This document shows positions 39,788 through 48,968 of a DNA stretch of 57,311 nucleotides, piece after piece. The translations under genes were made by a program, and so were the position numbers. The notes under the pieces were generated by a model. It was given only the letters and a program-made list of their open reading frames with translations, was not told where the DNA came from and ran no database searches. The number at the start of each line of letters is the position of its first letter. The first letter of the stretch is position 1. Source of the DNA: an uncultured Lachnospiraceae bacterium (GTDB taxonomy: Bacteria; Bacillota_A; Clostridia; Lachnospirales; Lachnospiraceae); NCBI GenBank assembly GCA_947564305.1, contig CANOBT010000017.1, forward strand, positions 1-57,311, read 5' to 3'.

Positions 39788-41848
39788 ATGAACGCAAAAT
39801 TAGAACCGCTGTTTACGCCCTGGAAAATAGGTAACTGCGAGATTAAGAACCGTATTGTTCTCACTTCTATGGGAGGTACGGATTTGTTTGGATGGATGGA
39901 GAAACATCATTTTGACAAGGCCGGAGCACATTTTATCATGGAAGTAGCTAAGAATAACGCCGGCCTGGTCCTGCCGGGCTGCCAGCCTGTATACAATCCG
40001 ATGTTTGGACAGTGGCTGCACAAAGAGAAGAAGATGTATGAGGATTTAAAAAAATGGATGCCGGAGTTCCATAAGACTGGGGCGAAGCTCTTCGTCCAAC
40101 TTACCGCAGGCTTTGGCCGCTCTTTTACCATCAGTGAGATGATGGAGAATCTATACACCAATCCAGTGTTGCGCAAGGCTTCCAAACCATTTATGGATCT
40201 GGATAAGATTACTGCATCGGCAAGTCCTTCACCAAACCGCTGGTCAGACAAGGTTCCTTCCCGTGAGATGACCGTGGAGGAAATCCATGAGTTTATAGAA
40301 GCCTTCGCCAAGACCGCAAAACTTTTAAAGGACGCAGGCGTAGACGGCGTAGAGATCCACGCGGTTCATGAAGGATATCTCCTAGATCAGTTCACTCTGA
40401 AATATGTGAATAAGCGTACCGACCAGTACGGCGGTTCCTTTGAAAACCGCTACCGCTTTGCAGTAGATATTGTCAAGGCAATCAAGTGGGCCTGTGGAGA
40501 TGATTTCCCCGTTTCCCTCCGCTACAGTGTTCTATCCAAGACCAAAGGCTTCCGCCAGGGCGCTCTGCCTGACGAGGAATATACCGAGGTTGGTCGGGAT
40601 ATGGAAGAGTCCGAGCGGGCTGTCAAATATCTGCAGGATGCCGGATACGATATGCTCAACTGTGACAACGGCACCTATGATGCCTGGTACTGGGCACATC
40701 CTCCGGTATACATGCCGGAGAACTGTAATCTCGCCGATGTAGAACACATCAAAGAATTTGTAGATATTCCGGTGGTATGCGCGGGCCGCTTAGACCCGTA
40801 CACTGCGGCAGATTCCATCGCAGCGGGCAAGCTGGACGGCGCCGGCTTTGCAAGGCCGTTCTTAGCCGACCAGCAGTGGGTCACCAAGATGATGAAGGAT
40901 AAGGAAGAGGACATTCGTCCCTGCATCCTATGCCACAACGGCTGTTTCAATATGTGTCATTATAAAGGTGTTCCAAATGATCAGGATTTGAGCGACAGTC
41001 TGCATCTGGCGCGCTGCGCAGTCAATGCGGAAACCATGCAGTGGGGCAAGCACCACATGAAGCCTGCAAAAACTCCGAAAAAAGTTCACATTATCGGCGG
41101 CGGCATCGGCGGCATGGAGGCTGCACGGGTTCTGAAGTGCAGAGGGCATATTCCGGTGATTTATGAAAAGAGTGATGTATTAGGCGGCACATTTATCCCT
41201 GCCAGCGCGGAATCCTACAAGGGGAAGCTTCGTGACCTGCTCACCTGGTATCGTCGTCAGATGGAAATTCTGGACATTGAAGTGCATCTAAATGAAGAAA
41301 TCAAAGACTTATCCCTGTTCGGTGATGACCCGATCATCATTGCTACCGGCTCCATACCGCGCATACTGCGAAGCGTTCCTGGTCATGAGCGGATGATAGA
41401 AGCATGTGATTATTTGAATGGCGCTGAGGTTGGACAGAAAGTAGCTGTCATCGGCGGCGGCCTGACCGGAAGTGAGATTGCATATGAGTTGGCGCTGCTG
41501 GGAAAAGAACCGATCATTATCGAAATGAAAGATGACCTGGTATCCCAGAAGGGCGTCTGTCTGGCAAACAGCTCCTACCTGCGCGAGTGGTTCGAGCTGC
41601 ATAAGGTTCCGGTATATCTGGAAACCACTCTGAAAGAAGTAAAGGAAGATGCCGTAGTATGTATTGATAAGTGGCTCAAAGCAATTACTATTCCATGTGA
41701 CAGCGTCATCTCCTCAGCCGGATATATTGCCAATCCGATGGAGGTGGATAAAAAGAAAAAGAATGTCTATCTGGTCGGCGACTGTAAAAAGGTCGGCAAC
41801 CTGCGCAGTGTCATCTGGGGTGCTTATGAAACGGCTATGAAGATATAG
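39788..41848 (+). CDS. NADH:flavin oxidoreductase of the BaiCD/2,4-dienoyl-CoA reductase type
   Basis: A 686-residue three-domain enzyme: an old-yellow-enzyme FMN barrel (about 1-375), a [4Fe-4S] segment and FAD/NAD-binding domains (GGGIGG around 437; GGGLTGSEIA around 557). The cluster region reads C379-x2-C382-x3-C386, with further cysteines at 390 and 410. Such enzymes reduce conjugated double bonds in dienoyl-CoAs, steroids or bile acids in gut Clostridia. The spacing to the last cysteine is wider than usual. GAGG site before the ATG. It diverges from cooC and shares its control region, so it could process the substrate or product of the reductase. Confidence 0.85.
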   Translation: MNAKLEPLFTPWKIGNCEIKNRIVLTSMGGTDLFGWMEKHHFDKAGAHFIMEVAKNNAGLVLPGCQPVYNPMFGQWLHKEKKMYEDLKKWMPEFHKTGAKLFVQLTAGFGRSFTISEMMENLYTNPVLRKASKPFMDLDKITASASPSPNRWSDKVPSREMTVEEIHEFIEAFAKTAKLLKDAGVDGVEIHAVHEGYLLDQFTLKYVNKRTDQYGGSFENRYRFAVDIVKAIKWACGDDFPVSLRYSVLSKTKGFRQGALPDEEYTEVGRDMEESERAVKYLQDAGYDMLNCDNGTYDAWYWAHPPVYMPENCNLADVEHIKEFVDIPVVCAGRLDPYTAADSIAAGKLDGAGFARPFLADQQWVTKMMKDKEEDIRPCILCHNGCFNMCHYKGVPNDQDLSDSLHLARCAVNAETMQWGKHHMKPAKTPKKVHIIGGGIGGMEAARVLKCRGHIPVIYEKSDVLGGTFIPASAESYKGKLRDLLTWYRRQMEILDIEVHLNEEIKDLSLFGDDPIIIATGSIPRILRSVPGHERMIEACDYLNGAEVGQKVAVIGGGLTGSEIAYELALLGKEPIIIEMKDDLVSQKGVCLANSSYLREWFELHKVPVYLETTLKEVKEDAVVCIDKWLKAITIPCDSVISSAGYIANPMEVDKKKKNVYLVGDCKKVGNLRSVIWGAYETAMKI

Positions 41849-41856
41849 AATAATCT

Positions 41857-41895
41857 GTCATGCCCACCGGCTAAGCTGGTGGGCATGACTTTTTT
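41857..41895. terminator. Intrinsic terminator
   Basis: GTCATGCCCACC (41857-41868), loop, GGTGGGCATGAC (41878-41889), then six Ts. It ends the oxidoreductase transcript and, with A-rich sequence on the other side, possibly the converging esterase transcript. Confidence 0.9.
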
Positions 41896-41904
41896 ACCAT
41901 TCCT

Positions 41905-42909
41905 CTATTTCCTGTTTTGTTCTGCAAAATAATGTTTCACTGCATACTGAAATTCCTCTGTCAGAAACCGGGCTGCCTGTCTGCCAACGGAGGAATTGGC
42001 GCACATCATGTTGAACGCATGAAAACATCCCGGAAACTCCATGAAATGAACCGGTACATCTGCATTTTTTAGATGATTAATATATTCCACCGTCTCATCA
42101 TGAAATGGTTCTATAGTTCCCACATAGGTACAGGTCGGCGGAAGCCCTCTGTAATCATTGGCTCTGGAAGGTGCTGCATAGGCAGGTACTGTATCCGTGC
42201 CATATCGTTCACCCAGATACATTTTCCATCCAATAATATTCGACCTTGTGTTCCATACCGGAGCGTCATTATTCTGCGAAGAATCCGTTATCATTCTATC
42301 ATCAAGCATCGGATATAATGGCATTTGATACGCAACTGCAATTTCACCTCTATCTCTTGCCAGTAAGGTAACTGCGGCACACAAACCACCCCCGGCACTC
42401 TCCCCTCCGACGAATAGCTGACTGTCATTAATGCCATATTTGCTTCCATGCTTTTTCATCCATTTTAATGTCAAATAACAATCATGAAGCGCTGCCGGAT
42501 AAGGCGCGTCTGTGGAACGGGTGTAGTCCGGAAGTACAAACACGGCATTTTCAGCGGCGAGCAATTTGGATACGGTAAAACACTCCTGTTCCGGAAGGCC
42601 AAGTCCATATCCGCCTCCATGAATCCAAAGTACTCCTGGTACATTCTTTACCGGTGCTTTGGGTGTACATACTAAAATACGCAATCTACTTTTGTCTTTC
42701 CTGCGTATGTATACTGTTTTGCATTTTGTACCTTTTCCCAGCCATATCCCTTTCATAAAATGATCCATAAACCAGTTTGTTCTTCTGAAGGTACTCTCTT
42801 TAAAGTATGGCAGGATTTTTCTGATCACTGTGCCTGCCATGCGGAGCTCAGGGTGAAATTGATCCGCCTGAATCGCATACTTCCCTGTGTGATTCTTTCT
42901 TTTTTTCAT
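41905..42909 (-). CDS. Alpha/beta hydrolase, HSL-type esterase
   Basis: A 334-residue carboxylester hydrolase with the hormone-sensitive-lipase oxyanion motif HGGG (about residue 95), nucleophile Ser in GESAGGG (about 167), an acid in the GTIEPFHDE region and a catalytic His in CFHAFNM. Soluble, no signal peptide. GAGGAGGG site. Its ATG overlaps the stop of the XRE regulator gene by four bases. It probably hydrolyses short acyl esters; the natural substrate is unknown. Confidence 0.85.
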   Translation of the reverse strand: MKKRKNHTGKYAIQADQFHPELRMAGTVIRKILPYFKESTFRRTNWFMDHFMKGIWLGKGTKCKTVYIRRKDKSRLRILVCTPKAPVKNVPGVLWIHGGGYGLGLPEQECFTVSKLLAAENAVFVLPDYTRSTDAPYPAALHDCYLTLKWMKKHGSKYGINDSQLFVGGESAGGGLCAAVTLLARDRGEIAVAYQMPLYPMLDDRMITDSSQNNDAPVWNTRSNIIGWKMYLGERYGTDTVPAYAAPSRANDYRGLPPTCTYVGTIEPFHDETVEYINHLKNADVPVHFMEFPGCFHAFNMMCANSSVGRQAARFLTEEFQYAVKHYFAEQNRK

Positions 42910-43109
42910 AGCGAACCCTCCTCGTAAATAAAAATGTCTTCTATACTCATACCAAAATACCGGGCAATCTTAAATGCTAACAGGATGGATGGATTATAGC
43001 GCCCATTTTCTAAGGAGCCTATGGTCTGCCGTGATACTTCGAGTGCGTTCGCCAGCTCTTCTTGTTTGATTCCATGCTGCTTACGCAGTTCTTCCAATCG
43101 GTTTTTCAT
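42906..43109 (-). CDS. Small XRE-family regulator
   Basis: A 67-residue protein that is almost entirely a helix-turn-helix (LRKQHGIKQEELANALEVSR, then QTIGSLENGRYNPS), of the YgzD/Cro-like type common in Firmicutes. Start at the ATG at 43109 after AAAGGAGG with a rather long spacing; the upstream frame to 43238 runs into the AraC gene. Coupled to the esterase gene, which it may regulate. Confidence 0.8.
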   Translation of the reverse strand: MKNRLEELRKQHGIKQEELANALEVSRQTIGSLENGRYNPSILLAFKIARYFGMSIEDIFIYEEGSL

Positions 43110-43182
43110 GTGAATCTTGAACCTCCTTTCATATGCAAAGTTCGCTTTCCATATCTTCATTATAGCATAGTTACATTGAGTA

Positions 43183-44079
43183 TCAAGTAACGCATCCTTT
43201 TTCCCGCTCCCTGCGGTATTCTGTCGGAGTACACCCAAACTCCCTGAAAAATATTTTTGAAAAATAGCTCAGATGATTAAAGCCGCATGACAACGCAATC
43301 TGCGTAATACTGGAATCCGTATTTTCCAGAAGCCGGCGGCTCATTTCCAAACGGTAGCTGTTCAAAAAATCTATGGGCGACTGCTGCAGATACTGCTTGA
43401 AAATGATGCAGCATTTGCTCCTGCTGATATTAGCAGAAGCCGCAATCTCCTCTAAAGTCACCGCCTCCCTGTAATGCTCATAGATGTAAGAAACCATCTT
43501 TTTCTGCAGGGCGAGGTCGCTCTGGTCCGGCGTTATCTCCTGCTGAATAACTTGCTTACACTGGCAGAACAGAATATGCCATAGTTGATAGAGCGCACCT
43601 ATGATTTCCAACTCATAAGCATACTCCTGTTTTGATTTCAAAGACAATATACGGCTGATTAATTCCTGGACAGGCTGATGGCTGTCGGCATTATCGTAAT
43701 AAAGGTATTCAATTCCTCTATTTTCAATAAATGGCATCACATAATTTTTGTAAATAGTCTGGTTTGCTCCCAAGAGTTTAGGGTGAAAACGAATACAGAC
43801 GAATTTACAATCGCGCCCGCGATGAGAATATCCATAATGCAGTTGTCTGGAATTGACCACAATGCACTCCTGTTCTTTTAGCAAAATACTTCTCCCGTTA
43901 ATCTGGTAATTCATTTCTCCCCGTGTAACATGAATCAGCTCAATATCCTCATGCCAATGGCAGAGCGCTTTCCTGTCCGGATATTCAGCCAGATCATCCT
44001 CTTTGATATAGACCGGAATATCCGGATGGTCATAAAAAACAATTTCCGATGCGTCCTGCATCAAATCTGATTCCGTCAT
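43183..44079 (-). CDS. AraC-family regulator with cupin sensor domain
   Basis: A 298-residue regulator with an N-terminal cupin (HWHEDIELIHVTRGEMNYQINGR) that may bind a ligand or metal and a C-terminal double helix-turn-helix (LEEIAASANISRSKCCIIFK; ITQIALSCGFNHLSYFSKIF). It is divergent from the MATE gene at 44206 and is its probable activator. Confidence 0.85.
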   Translation of the reverse strand: MTESDLMQDASEIVFYDHPDIPVYIKEDDLAEYPDRKALCHWHEDIELIHVTRGEMNYQINGRSILLKEQECIVVNSRQLHYGYSHRGRDCKFVCIRFHPKLLGANQTIYKNYVMPFIENRGIEYLYYDNADSHQPVQELISRILSLKSKQEYAYELEIIGALYQLWHILFCQCKQVIQQEITPDQSDLALQKKMVSYIYEHYREAVTLEEIAASANISRSKCCIIFKQYLQQSPIDFLNSYRLEMSRRLLENTDSSITQIALSCGFNHLSYFSKIFFREFGCTPTEYRREREKGCVT

Positions 44080-44205
44080 CTTTCCCGTCCTTTCTAAATA
44101 CGATTGTTATAATAACCAGAGATAAAATTGATAGATACCGCATTTCAAATATACTATTATTATAACAGCAAAAAATCCGAACCACAAGATGAAAGAAGGG
44201 TGGAA

Positions 44206-45576
44206 ATGAATATAAAGGAAACTTTACAGACCGATAAAATCTTTTATAAAAAATTATTTGCATTGGTACTTCCCATTGCAGCGCAGAATTTTATGACCGC
44301 TGTTGTCAGCGCCTCGGATGCCCTGATGCTGGGACTCCAGGGACAGACTGCACTTTCCGCGGTGTCCCTTGCGACACAAGTCCAGTTTGTGCTGAATCTT
44401 TTTTTTGTCGCCCTGACCATCGGCGCAACCGTTTTGGCAGCACAGTACTGGGGAAAAAAGGATGAGGAGTCTGTGGAGCATGTACTGGCAATCACACTCC
44501 GGCTTTCGATTTTGATTTCTCTTTTATTTTTCCTGGCAGCGTCCTTTTGTCCGGAAATGCTTATGAGAATTTTCACCAATGAGACTGTTTTAATCGCTCC
44601 CGGCGTTTCCTATCTGCGAATCGTAAGCGGCTCCTATCTCTGCATGGGAATCTCACAGGTGTACCTCTGCATCATGAAAAACAGCGGGAGAACTCTAAAA
44701 AGTACGATTTATGGTTCCACGGCAGTGATATTGAACCTGATTTTGAATGCCCTCCTCATCTTCGGCCTTTTGGGGCTGCCGGAAATGGGAATCCAAGGGG
44801 CAGCCTTGGCGACTCTGCTGGCGCGAGTTGTGGAGCTGGCGCTTGTACTGTTGGAAAACCGTAAGAAGGATGTGGTGAGAATCCGTTGGAAATACCTCCT
44901 GACTCCAAGTGCCTCTCTGCAAAAGGATTACTACTATTACACCGCCCCGGTTCTGGCAAATGAACTCGCCTGGGGATGCGGATTTACTATGTTTTCTGTG
45001 ATTATGGGACACCTGGGGAATGACGCGGTAGCCGCCAATTCCATCGCCAATATCGTGAAAAATATCATCTCTTGTTTCTGCCTCGGAATCGGAGCCGGCA
45101 GCGGAATCATCGTGGGAAACGAACTCGGCCGTGGAAATCTGGAGCGCGCAAAAGAATATGGTAAAAAGCTGTGCCAGGCTTCTGTGTCTTTCGGCATTTT
45201 ATCAGGACTCGTACTTCTGGCATGCAGACCCCTTATTTTTCTGTTTGCAGCCAATTTAAGCGCACAGGCGCAGGACTATTTAAAAGTAATGCTCCTGGTC
45301 TGCAGCTATTATTTAATCGGGAAATCCGTCAATTGCACCGTCATCGCCGGAATCTTCTGTGCCGGAGGAGATACAAGGTTCGGACTTTGCTGTGATACCA
45401 TTACCATGTGGGTTGTCATCATCCCCACGGGACTTGCGGCGGCCTTCTATTTCAAGCTTCCTGTCCTGTGGGTCTACTTCTTCCTGAATCTGGACGAACT
45501 TATAAAGCTGCCTGCGGTTTACATACATTATAAGAAATATCGGTGGGTAAAAAATCTGACGGTAAAAGAGGAATAG
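44206..45576 (+). CDS. MATE-family exporter (paralogue of 7753-9144)
   Basis: A 456-residue protein with about twelve membrane helices. Start at the ATG at 44206 after AAGGGTGG; the frame upstream to 44128 lies in the divergent promoter. Shared features with the MATE at 7753-9144 include ASDALMLG, AQYWGKKD, GISQ-CYLAIMK versus GISQVYLCIMK, and IAGIFCAGGDT. Divergent from an AraC regulator, so probably inducible. Confidence 0.88.
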   Translation: MNIKETLQTDKIFYKKLFALVLPIAAQNFMTAVVSASDALMLGLQGQTALSAVSLATQVQFVLNLFFVALTIGATVLAAQYWGKKDEESVEHVLAITLRLSILISLLFFLAASFCPEMLMRIFTNETVLIAPGVSYLRIVSGSYLCMGISQVYLCIMKNSGRTLKSTIYGSTAVILNLILNALLIFGLLGLPEMGIQGAALATLLARVVELALVLLENRKKDVVRIRWKYLLTPSASLQKDYYYYTAPVLANELAWGCGFTMFSVIMGHLGNDAVAANSIANIVKNIISCFCLGIGAGSGIIVGNELGRGNLERAKEYGKKLCQASVSFGILSGLVLLACRPLIFLFAANLSAQAQDYLKVMLLVCSYYLIGKSVNCTVIAGIFCAGGDTRFGLCCDTITMWVVIIPTGLAAAFYFKLPVLWVYFFLNLDELIKLPAVYIHYKKYRWVKNLTVKEE

Positions 45577-45582
45577 ATATAA

Positions 45583-45624
45583 AAAGGGATATGCATCCTT
45601 GACCTGCAGGCTGCATATCCCTTT
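45583..45624. terminator. Bidirectional intrinsic terminator
   Basis: AAAGGGATATGCA (45583-45595) and TGCATATCCCTTT (45612-45624) form a perfect 13-base stem between the converging MATE and channel genes. Confidence 0.85.
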
Positions 45625-45635
45625 CATCAATAGTA

Positions 45636-47213
45636 TTACTCCAATTCCACAAAAATATTCCCCATCAGCTCCCAGGCAGCATCCCTTTCCTGCTTTTGCT
45701 CCGGCGTCAGTTCCTCATACTGGCAGAGCATAGGGTGCTGTCTCGCCGCGTCGTCACGTACCGGTCCATAATTCCAATTATAAAAAATATAGAACCGAAG
45801 CCAACGCATGTGGTCCAGCTTACGGTACATTTCTCTTATACTCTCTGTGGACTTGGTCTTACAATATTGACAATATGCCTTTTCCATCACAGCAGCGGTG
45901 ATTTCTGTAATCGCTTCATCATTCAGGAGAATCCTGGCCTTCATCAAAAGATGGTCCGCCGCTGCAATTTTCGATTGTTGGTGAAGGTCATCCAATTCTT
46001 CCCATCTAAGCGTCGGATAGGATACAGACCTGCGGAAAATCTCATTGATCGTGACAGCCGCCTTATTCAGACCTGTACGGATAATCTGCTGCGCCGTATA
46101 GATATCCTCATTTGTCCCAAAATAAGATACCCCCGGCGCTTTCCGGCTGCTGCGCAGGTCAATGCGTCCACGCAGTTTATAATATTTATTCAATGCCCAG
46201 AAAATGCTCCATCCCTTTTGCTCATCATCCTCACAGATAATGATGCGGTCAGCCTGTTCCAGAATACGGCGTTCCTCTGCCCACAACCTGTCATGGAAAA
46301 TTAAAGAATCCCGCGCTGCCGATTCCTCATTCAGTGAAAACACCTCTCCCAGACGGTAATGCATGGCAAGGAATTCTCTCGCATCACCAAAAATATGATA
46401 GACTACATGCTGCTCTATAGAAATAATGTTCGTCAATATCGCCCGTTCTAAGATACTGCATCCATAATTTCCGAATCCAATCAGAACTATCGACTTCTCC
46501 TGGCTGCATAATGGTTTAGAGCGCCAATACTGTCTGGCACAGCATTCATAACTGTGGAAAAAGTTGATATTCCCTGACAGTTTCTCCTGCCCGTTTGTCG
46601 TTCTGGCATAGACCTCCACCGGCAATTCATGCAGATTCATTGCACGGCTGTTCACACCAATATCATTTTCCTTCATTAAAAATATCTTGCATTTTTTTCC
46701 AATATTCTTCTTTTTCGCCACAATCTTGTCCGGCGGGACGCTGAGATAGATACAGGGATAATCGGGACTCTCGCTCTGCCTGCCCCTTTTCTCACCGTAT
46801 ATGATCAGTGCATTGGGGTCTTCCTTGTAAATATTGGCCGCCAATGTACTGGATTCCACTCCATAGTCGGCAAAGTAATACCAGTTTTTATGGCGCTGCA
46901 GGCTCAGCAGCAAAAAAGGCATCCCTTCACTGGTGATAAAAGATACGACCGCCCCAAGCAATGTCACCATGATGCCGGCTGACAAAAGCAGAAATACGAT
47001 TCCCACTGCATGTCCCAGAGGAGTCACCGGTATCAGATCGCCGTATCCTACCGTAGTCAGCGTCACCAAAGAATACCAGATTGCATCTCCAAATGTCCGA
47101 ATCCTCGCGCTGTCATTCGCGGATTCCGAAAGGTAGAGAATCGTGAGCAGGCCGATATAGATGAGCGCTATGACTACAACTAAATATAGATAGATATTTT
47201 TTTTCGCTTTCAC
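45636..47213 (-). CDS. Two-helix potassium channel with TrkA-N-like and RyR-like cytosolic domains
   Basis: A 525-residue protein. It has a first helix (about 8-27), a pore loop with the full selectivity filter TTVGYGD (53-59), and a second helix (about 68-93). A Rossmann-like domain follows, starting IVLIGFGNYGCSILERA. The last about 65 residues (LDHMRWLRFYIFYNWNYGP, then VRDDAARQHPMLCQYEELTP) resemble the RyR domain of bacterial TrkA-N proteins, which is thought to bind a nucleotide-type ligand. GTG start at 47213 after AAAGGAG. The channel is probably gated by a small molecule; the longer frame to 47354 crosses a non-coding leader. Confidence 0.78.
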   Translation of the reverse strand: MKAKKNIYLYLVVVIALIYIGLLTILYLSESANDSARIRTFGDAIWYSLVTLTTVGYGDLIPVTPLGHAVGIVFLLLSAGIMVTLLGAVVSFITSEGMPFLLLSLQRHKNWYYFADYGVESSTLAANIYKEDPNALIIYGEKRGRQSESPDYPCIYLSVPPDKIVAKKKNIGKKCKIFLMKENDIGVNSRAMNLHELPVEVYARTTNGQEKLSGNINFFHSYECCARQYWRSKPLCSQEKSIVLIGFGNYGCSILERAILTNIISIEQHVVYHIFGDAREFLAMHYRLGEVFSLNEESAARDSLIFHDRLWAEERRILEQADRIIICEDDEQKGWSIFWALNKYYKLRGRIDLRSSRKAPGVSYFGTNEDIYTAQQIIRTGLNKAAVTINEIFRRSVSYPTLRWEELDDLHQQSKIAAADHLLMKARILLNDEAITEITAAVMEKAYCQYCKTKSTESIREMYRKLDHMRWLRFYIFYNWNYGPVRDDAARQHPMLCQYEELTPEQKQERDAAWELMGNIFVELE

Positions 47214-47442
47214 AGTTCTGTGTTCTCCTTTGTCTTTCCATATATTGATTGTATCATATGCAGAAGATAAAGTGGTAAAAAAAGAGACTTCATTTCTGAA
47301 ATCTCCTAAAATATATATTGGCTTTTTTATCGAAACTAGTATAAGCGAAATCAAAGCTTTTTCTTCATCAATTTTCCTACAATTCCCGGAACATGCTCTT
47401 TATCCGCAATCGAAACAGTAAATGCCTTGCTCGCGTATAAAC

Positions 47443-47757
47443 TCAATCCAGATGAAAAACTTCGTACAAATCCGTACATACCGGGCTGTTGTCCGGGTTT
47501 GTGTCCATGATATCTGCCATGAAATCCCACCACTTTCTGTTTATCGCAGTGTCCGCGCTTTGTGCCCATTTCTCGGCATCTTCCAATTCAATATATCCAT
47601 ACAGGACATTGGTCTCTTTATCCAGAAATATCGTATAATTCTTCCCGCCATATTCATGGATCATATCCCTCATCTCAGGCCAAAGTTCATTATGACGCTT
47701 TTCATACTCCTCTGCCATTCCCGGATATAACTTCATTTTAAACGATTTTCTTATCAT
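47443..47757 (-). CDS. rhaM: L-rhamnose mutarotase
   Basis: A 104-residue ABM-fold epimerase with family features (KLYPGMAEEYEKRHNELWPEM, YTIFLDKETNVLYGYIE, KWWDFMADIMDTNPDN). It interconverts the alpha and beta anomers of L-rhamnose before isomerisation. AAGGGAG site before the ATG. It is the last gene of the sugar operon, separated from the binding-protein gene by a hairpin. Confidence 0.9.
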   Translation of the reverse strand: MIRKSFKMKLYPGMAEEYEKRHNELWPEMRDMIHEYGGKNYTIFLDKETNVLYGYIELEDAEKWAQSADTAINRKWWDFMADIMDTNPDNSPVCTDLYEVFHLD

Positions 47758-47780
47758 AGGAACTATTCTCCCTTCTAAAT

Positions 47781-47809
47781 GTGCCTGAGGATCATCTTTC
47801 CCCAGGCAC
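47781..47809 (-). promoter_or_regulatory. Intercistronic hairpin before rhaM
   Basis: GTGCCTG (47781-47787) pairs with CAGGCAC (47803-47809), extended inward imperfectly. No T-run follows on the minus strand. Such hairpins after a binding-protein gene often stabilise its mRNA and lower downstream expression. Confidence 0.5.
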
Positions 47810-47852
47810 GTCTTTTTTCAAAGGCTTCTATTATCAGAACCTTTATCTTATT

Positions 47853-48968
47853 TTAGTAAATGTCTTTCCACTCATCAATGTTAGACGGATCAAATTTGAA
47901 CGGAGGTCCAAGGATTACTTCTGTACCGCCATCACTTGCTGCCACAATTTCGTAATCTCCCATATCTCCTGCCGTGAACTTGTCGCCCTCAGCTCCGGTA
48001 ATGGTTCCGTCAACTAAAGCAATCGATGTATAAGCACCCAGACGGCCTACATCAATCGGATTCCACAGATACATATATGGACAGGAATGATCATCATCGT
48101 CACCAATGTATTCTGCCATCTCAGATGGTAAGCCAAGTCCGGTCAGCTTTACAGAAGATTTCTCATCCTGAAGAACCTTTGCAGCCGCGTTAATACCTAC
48201 GGTTGTCGGAGCACAGATTACTTTCAGATCCGGATATTTGGACAACAATGCCTGTGTCTGGTCCGTAGATTTCTGAGGTTCGTCATCACCATAAGCAACC
48301 TCAACCAGTTCCAAATCTGCATATTTGTCATCCGTATCCATAATTTCCTTCATTGCCTCAATCCAAGAATTCTGATTTGCTGCCTGAGACGTAGCAGAAA
48401 GAATCGCCCATTGTCCTTCCCCGCCTGTGATATCATACACTGCGTCCATCAGGGCCTGTCCGATTTCTTGTGTTCCGGCCTGATTAACGAATGTCTGGCG
48501 GCTGTCCGGATTGGTCTTGGAATCCAGACAAGATACCTTGATTCCCGCTTCCATAGCCTCCTCTAAGGATGCCTGCAGAGCGTTCTCATCATTTGCGGCG
48601 ATACAAATGGAATCCACGCCCTGTGAGATCAGAGACTGGATTACGGATACCTGTGCGTCAGCCGTTGCAGCCTCCGGATGCTTCACGATGCAGACACCTC
48701 CTTCTGCCTCAATGACTTCCTGGAATCCGCTTGCTTCTTTTTCGTTATACGGATTTCCCGCAGACTTTGTGATGACTGCGTATGTTTTTCCGCCTTCACT
48801 GCTGCTGTCTTCTGCCTCATCTTCTGCCTCGTCACCCGAGTCCTCTGTCTGTGCAGTGTCATTTCCTGAATCTGCAGTGCTGTCACTGCCTTCTCCGCCG
48901 CCGCAGCCTGCCGCAAGGACAGCCACCATAGACGTACATAACAGGATGCTTACCAATTTTTTCTTCAT
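47853..48968 (-). CDS. Rhamnose-type sugar ABC transporter, substrate-binding lipoprotein
   Basis: A 371-residue lipoprotein with a signal peptide and lipobox (LAAGC, about 18-22), an acidic linker rich in D, E and S, and a periplasmic-binding-protein fold of the ribose/rhamnose type (AVITKSAGNPYNEKEASGF). The end (EVILGPPFKFDPSNIDEW) is characteristic of rhamnose/AI-2 binding proteins. Start at the ATG at 48968 after GGGAGG. It captures the sugar for the permeases encoded just upstream. Confidence 0.87.
   Translation of the reverse strand: MKKKLVSILLCTSMVAVLAAGCGGGEGSDSTADSGNDTAQTEDSGDEAEDEAEDSSSEGGKTYAVITKSAGNPYNEKEASGFQEVIEAEGGVCIVKHPEAATADAQVSVIQSLISQGVDSICIAANDENALQASLEEAMEAGIKVSCLDSKTNPDSRQTFVNQAGTQEIGQALMDAVYDITGGEGQWAILSATSQAANQNSWIEAMKEIMDTDDKYADLELVEVAYGDDEPQKSTDQTQALLSKYPDLKVICAPTTVGINAAAKVLQDEKSSVKLTGLGLPSEMAEYIGDDDDHSCPYMYLWNPIDVGRLGAYTSIALVDGTITGAEGDKFTAGDMGDYEIVAASDGGTEVILGPPFKFDPSNIDEWKDIY

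Noticed and set aside
30085..41848. Classical acyl-CoA dehydratase fermentation operon (HadBC/FldBC type)
   Set aside because: No CoA-transferase, CoA-ligase, 2-hydroxyacid dehydrogenase or electron-transfer flavoprotein genes are present, and the large subunits carry an extension of about 100 residues.
30085..41848. CO dehydrogenase / acetyl-CoA synthase operon
   Set aside because: CooC-, CooT- and CdhC-like genes are present, but no CooS catalytic subunit, no A-cluster domain and no methyltransferase or corrinoid protein gene lies in the window.
47340..47442. Protein-like tail (ASKAFTVSIADKEHVPGIVG) after rhaM
   Set aside because: No start codon with a ribosome site in this frame, and it is short; at most a remnant.
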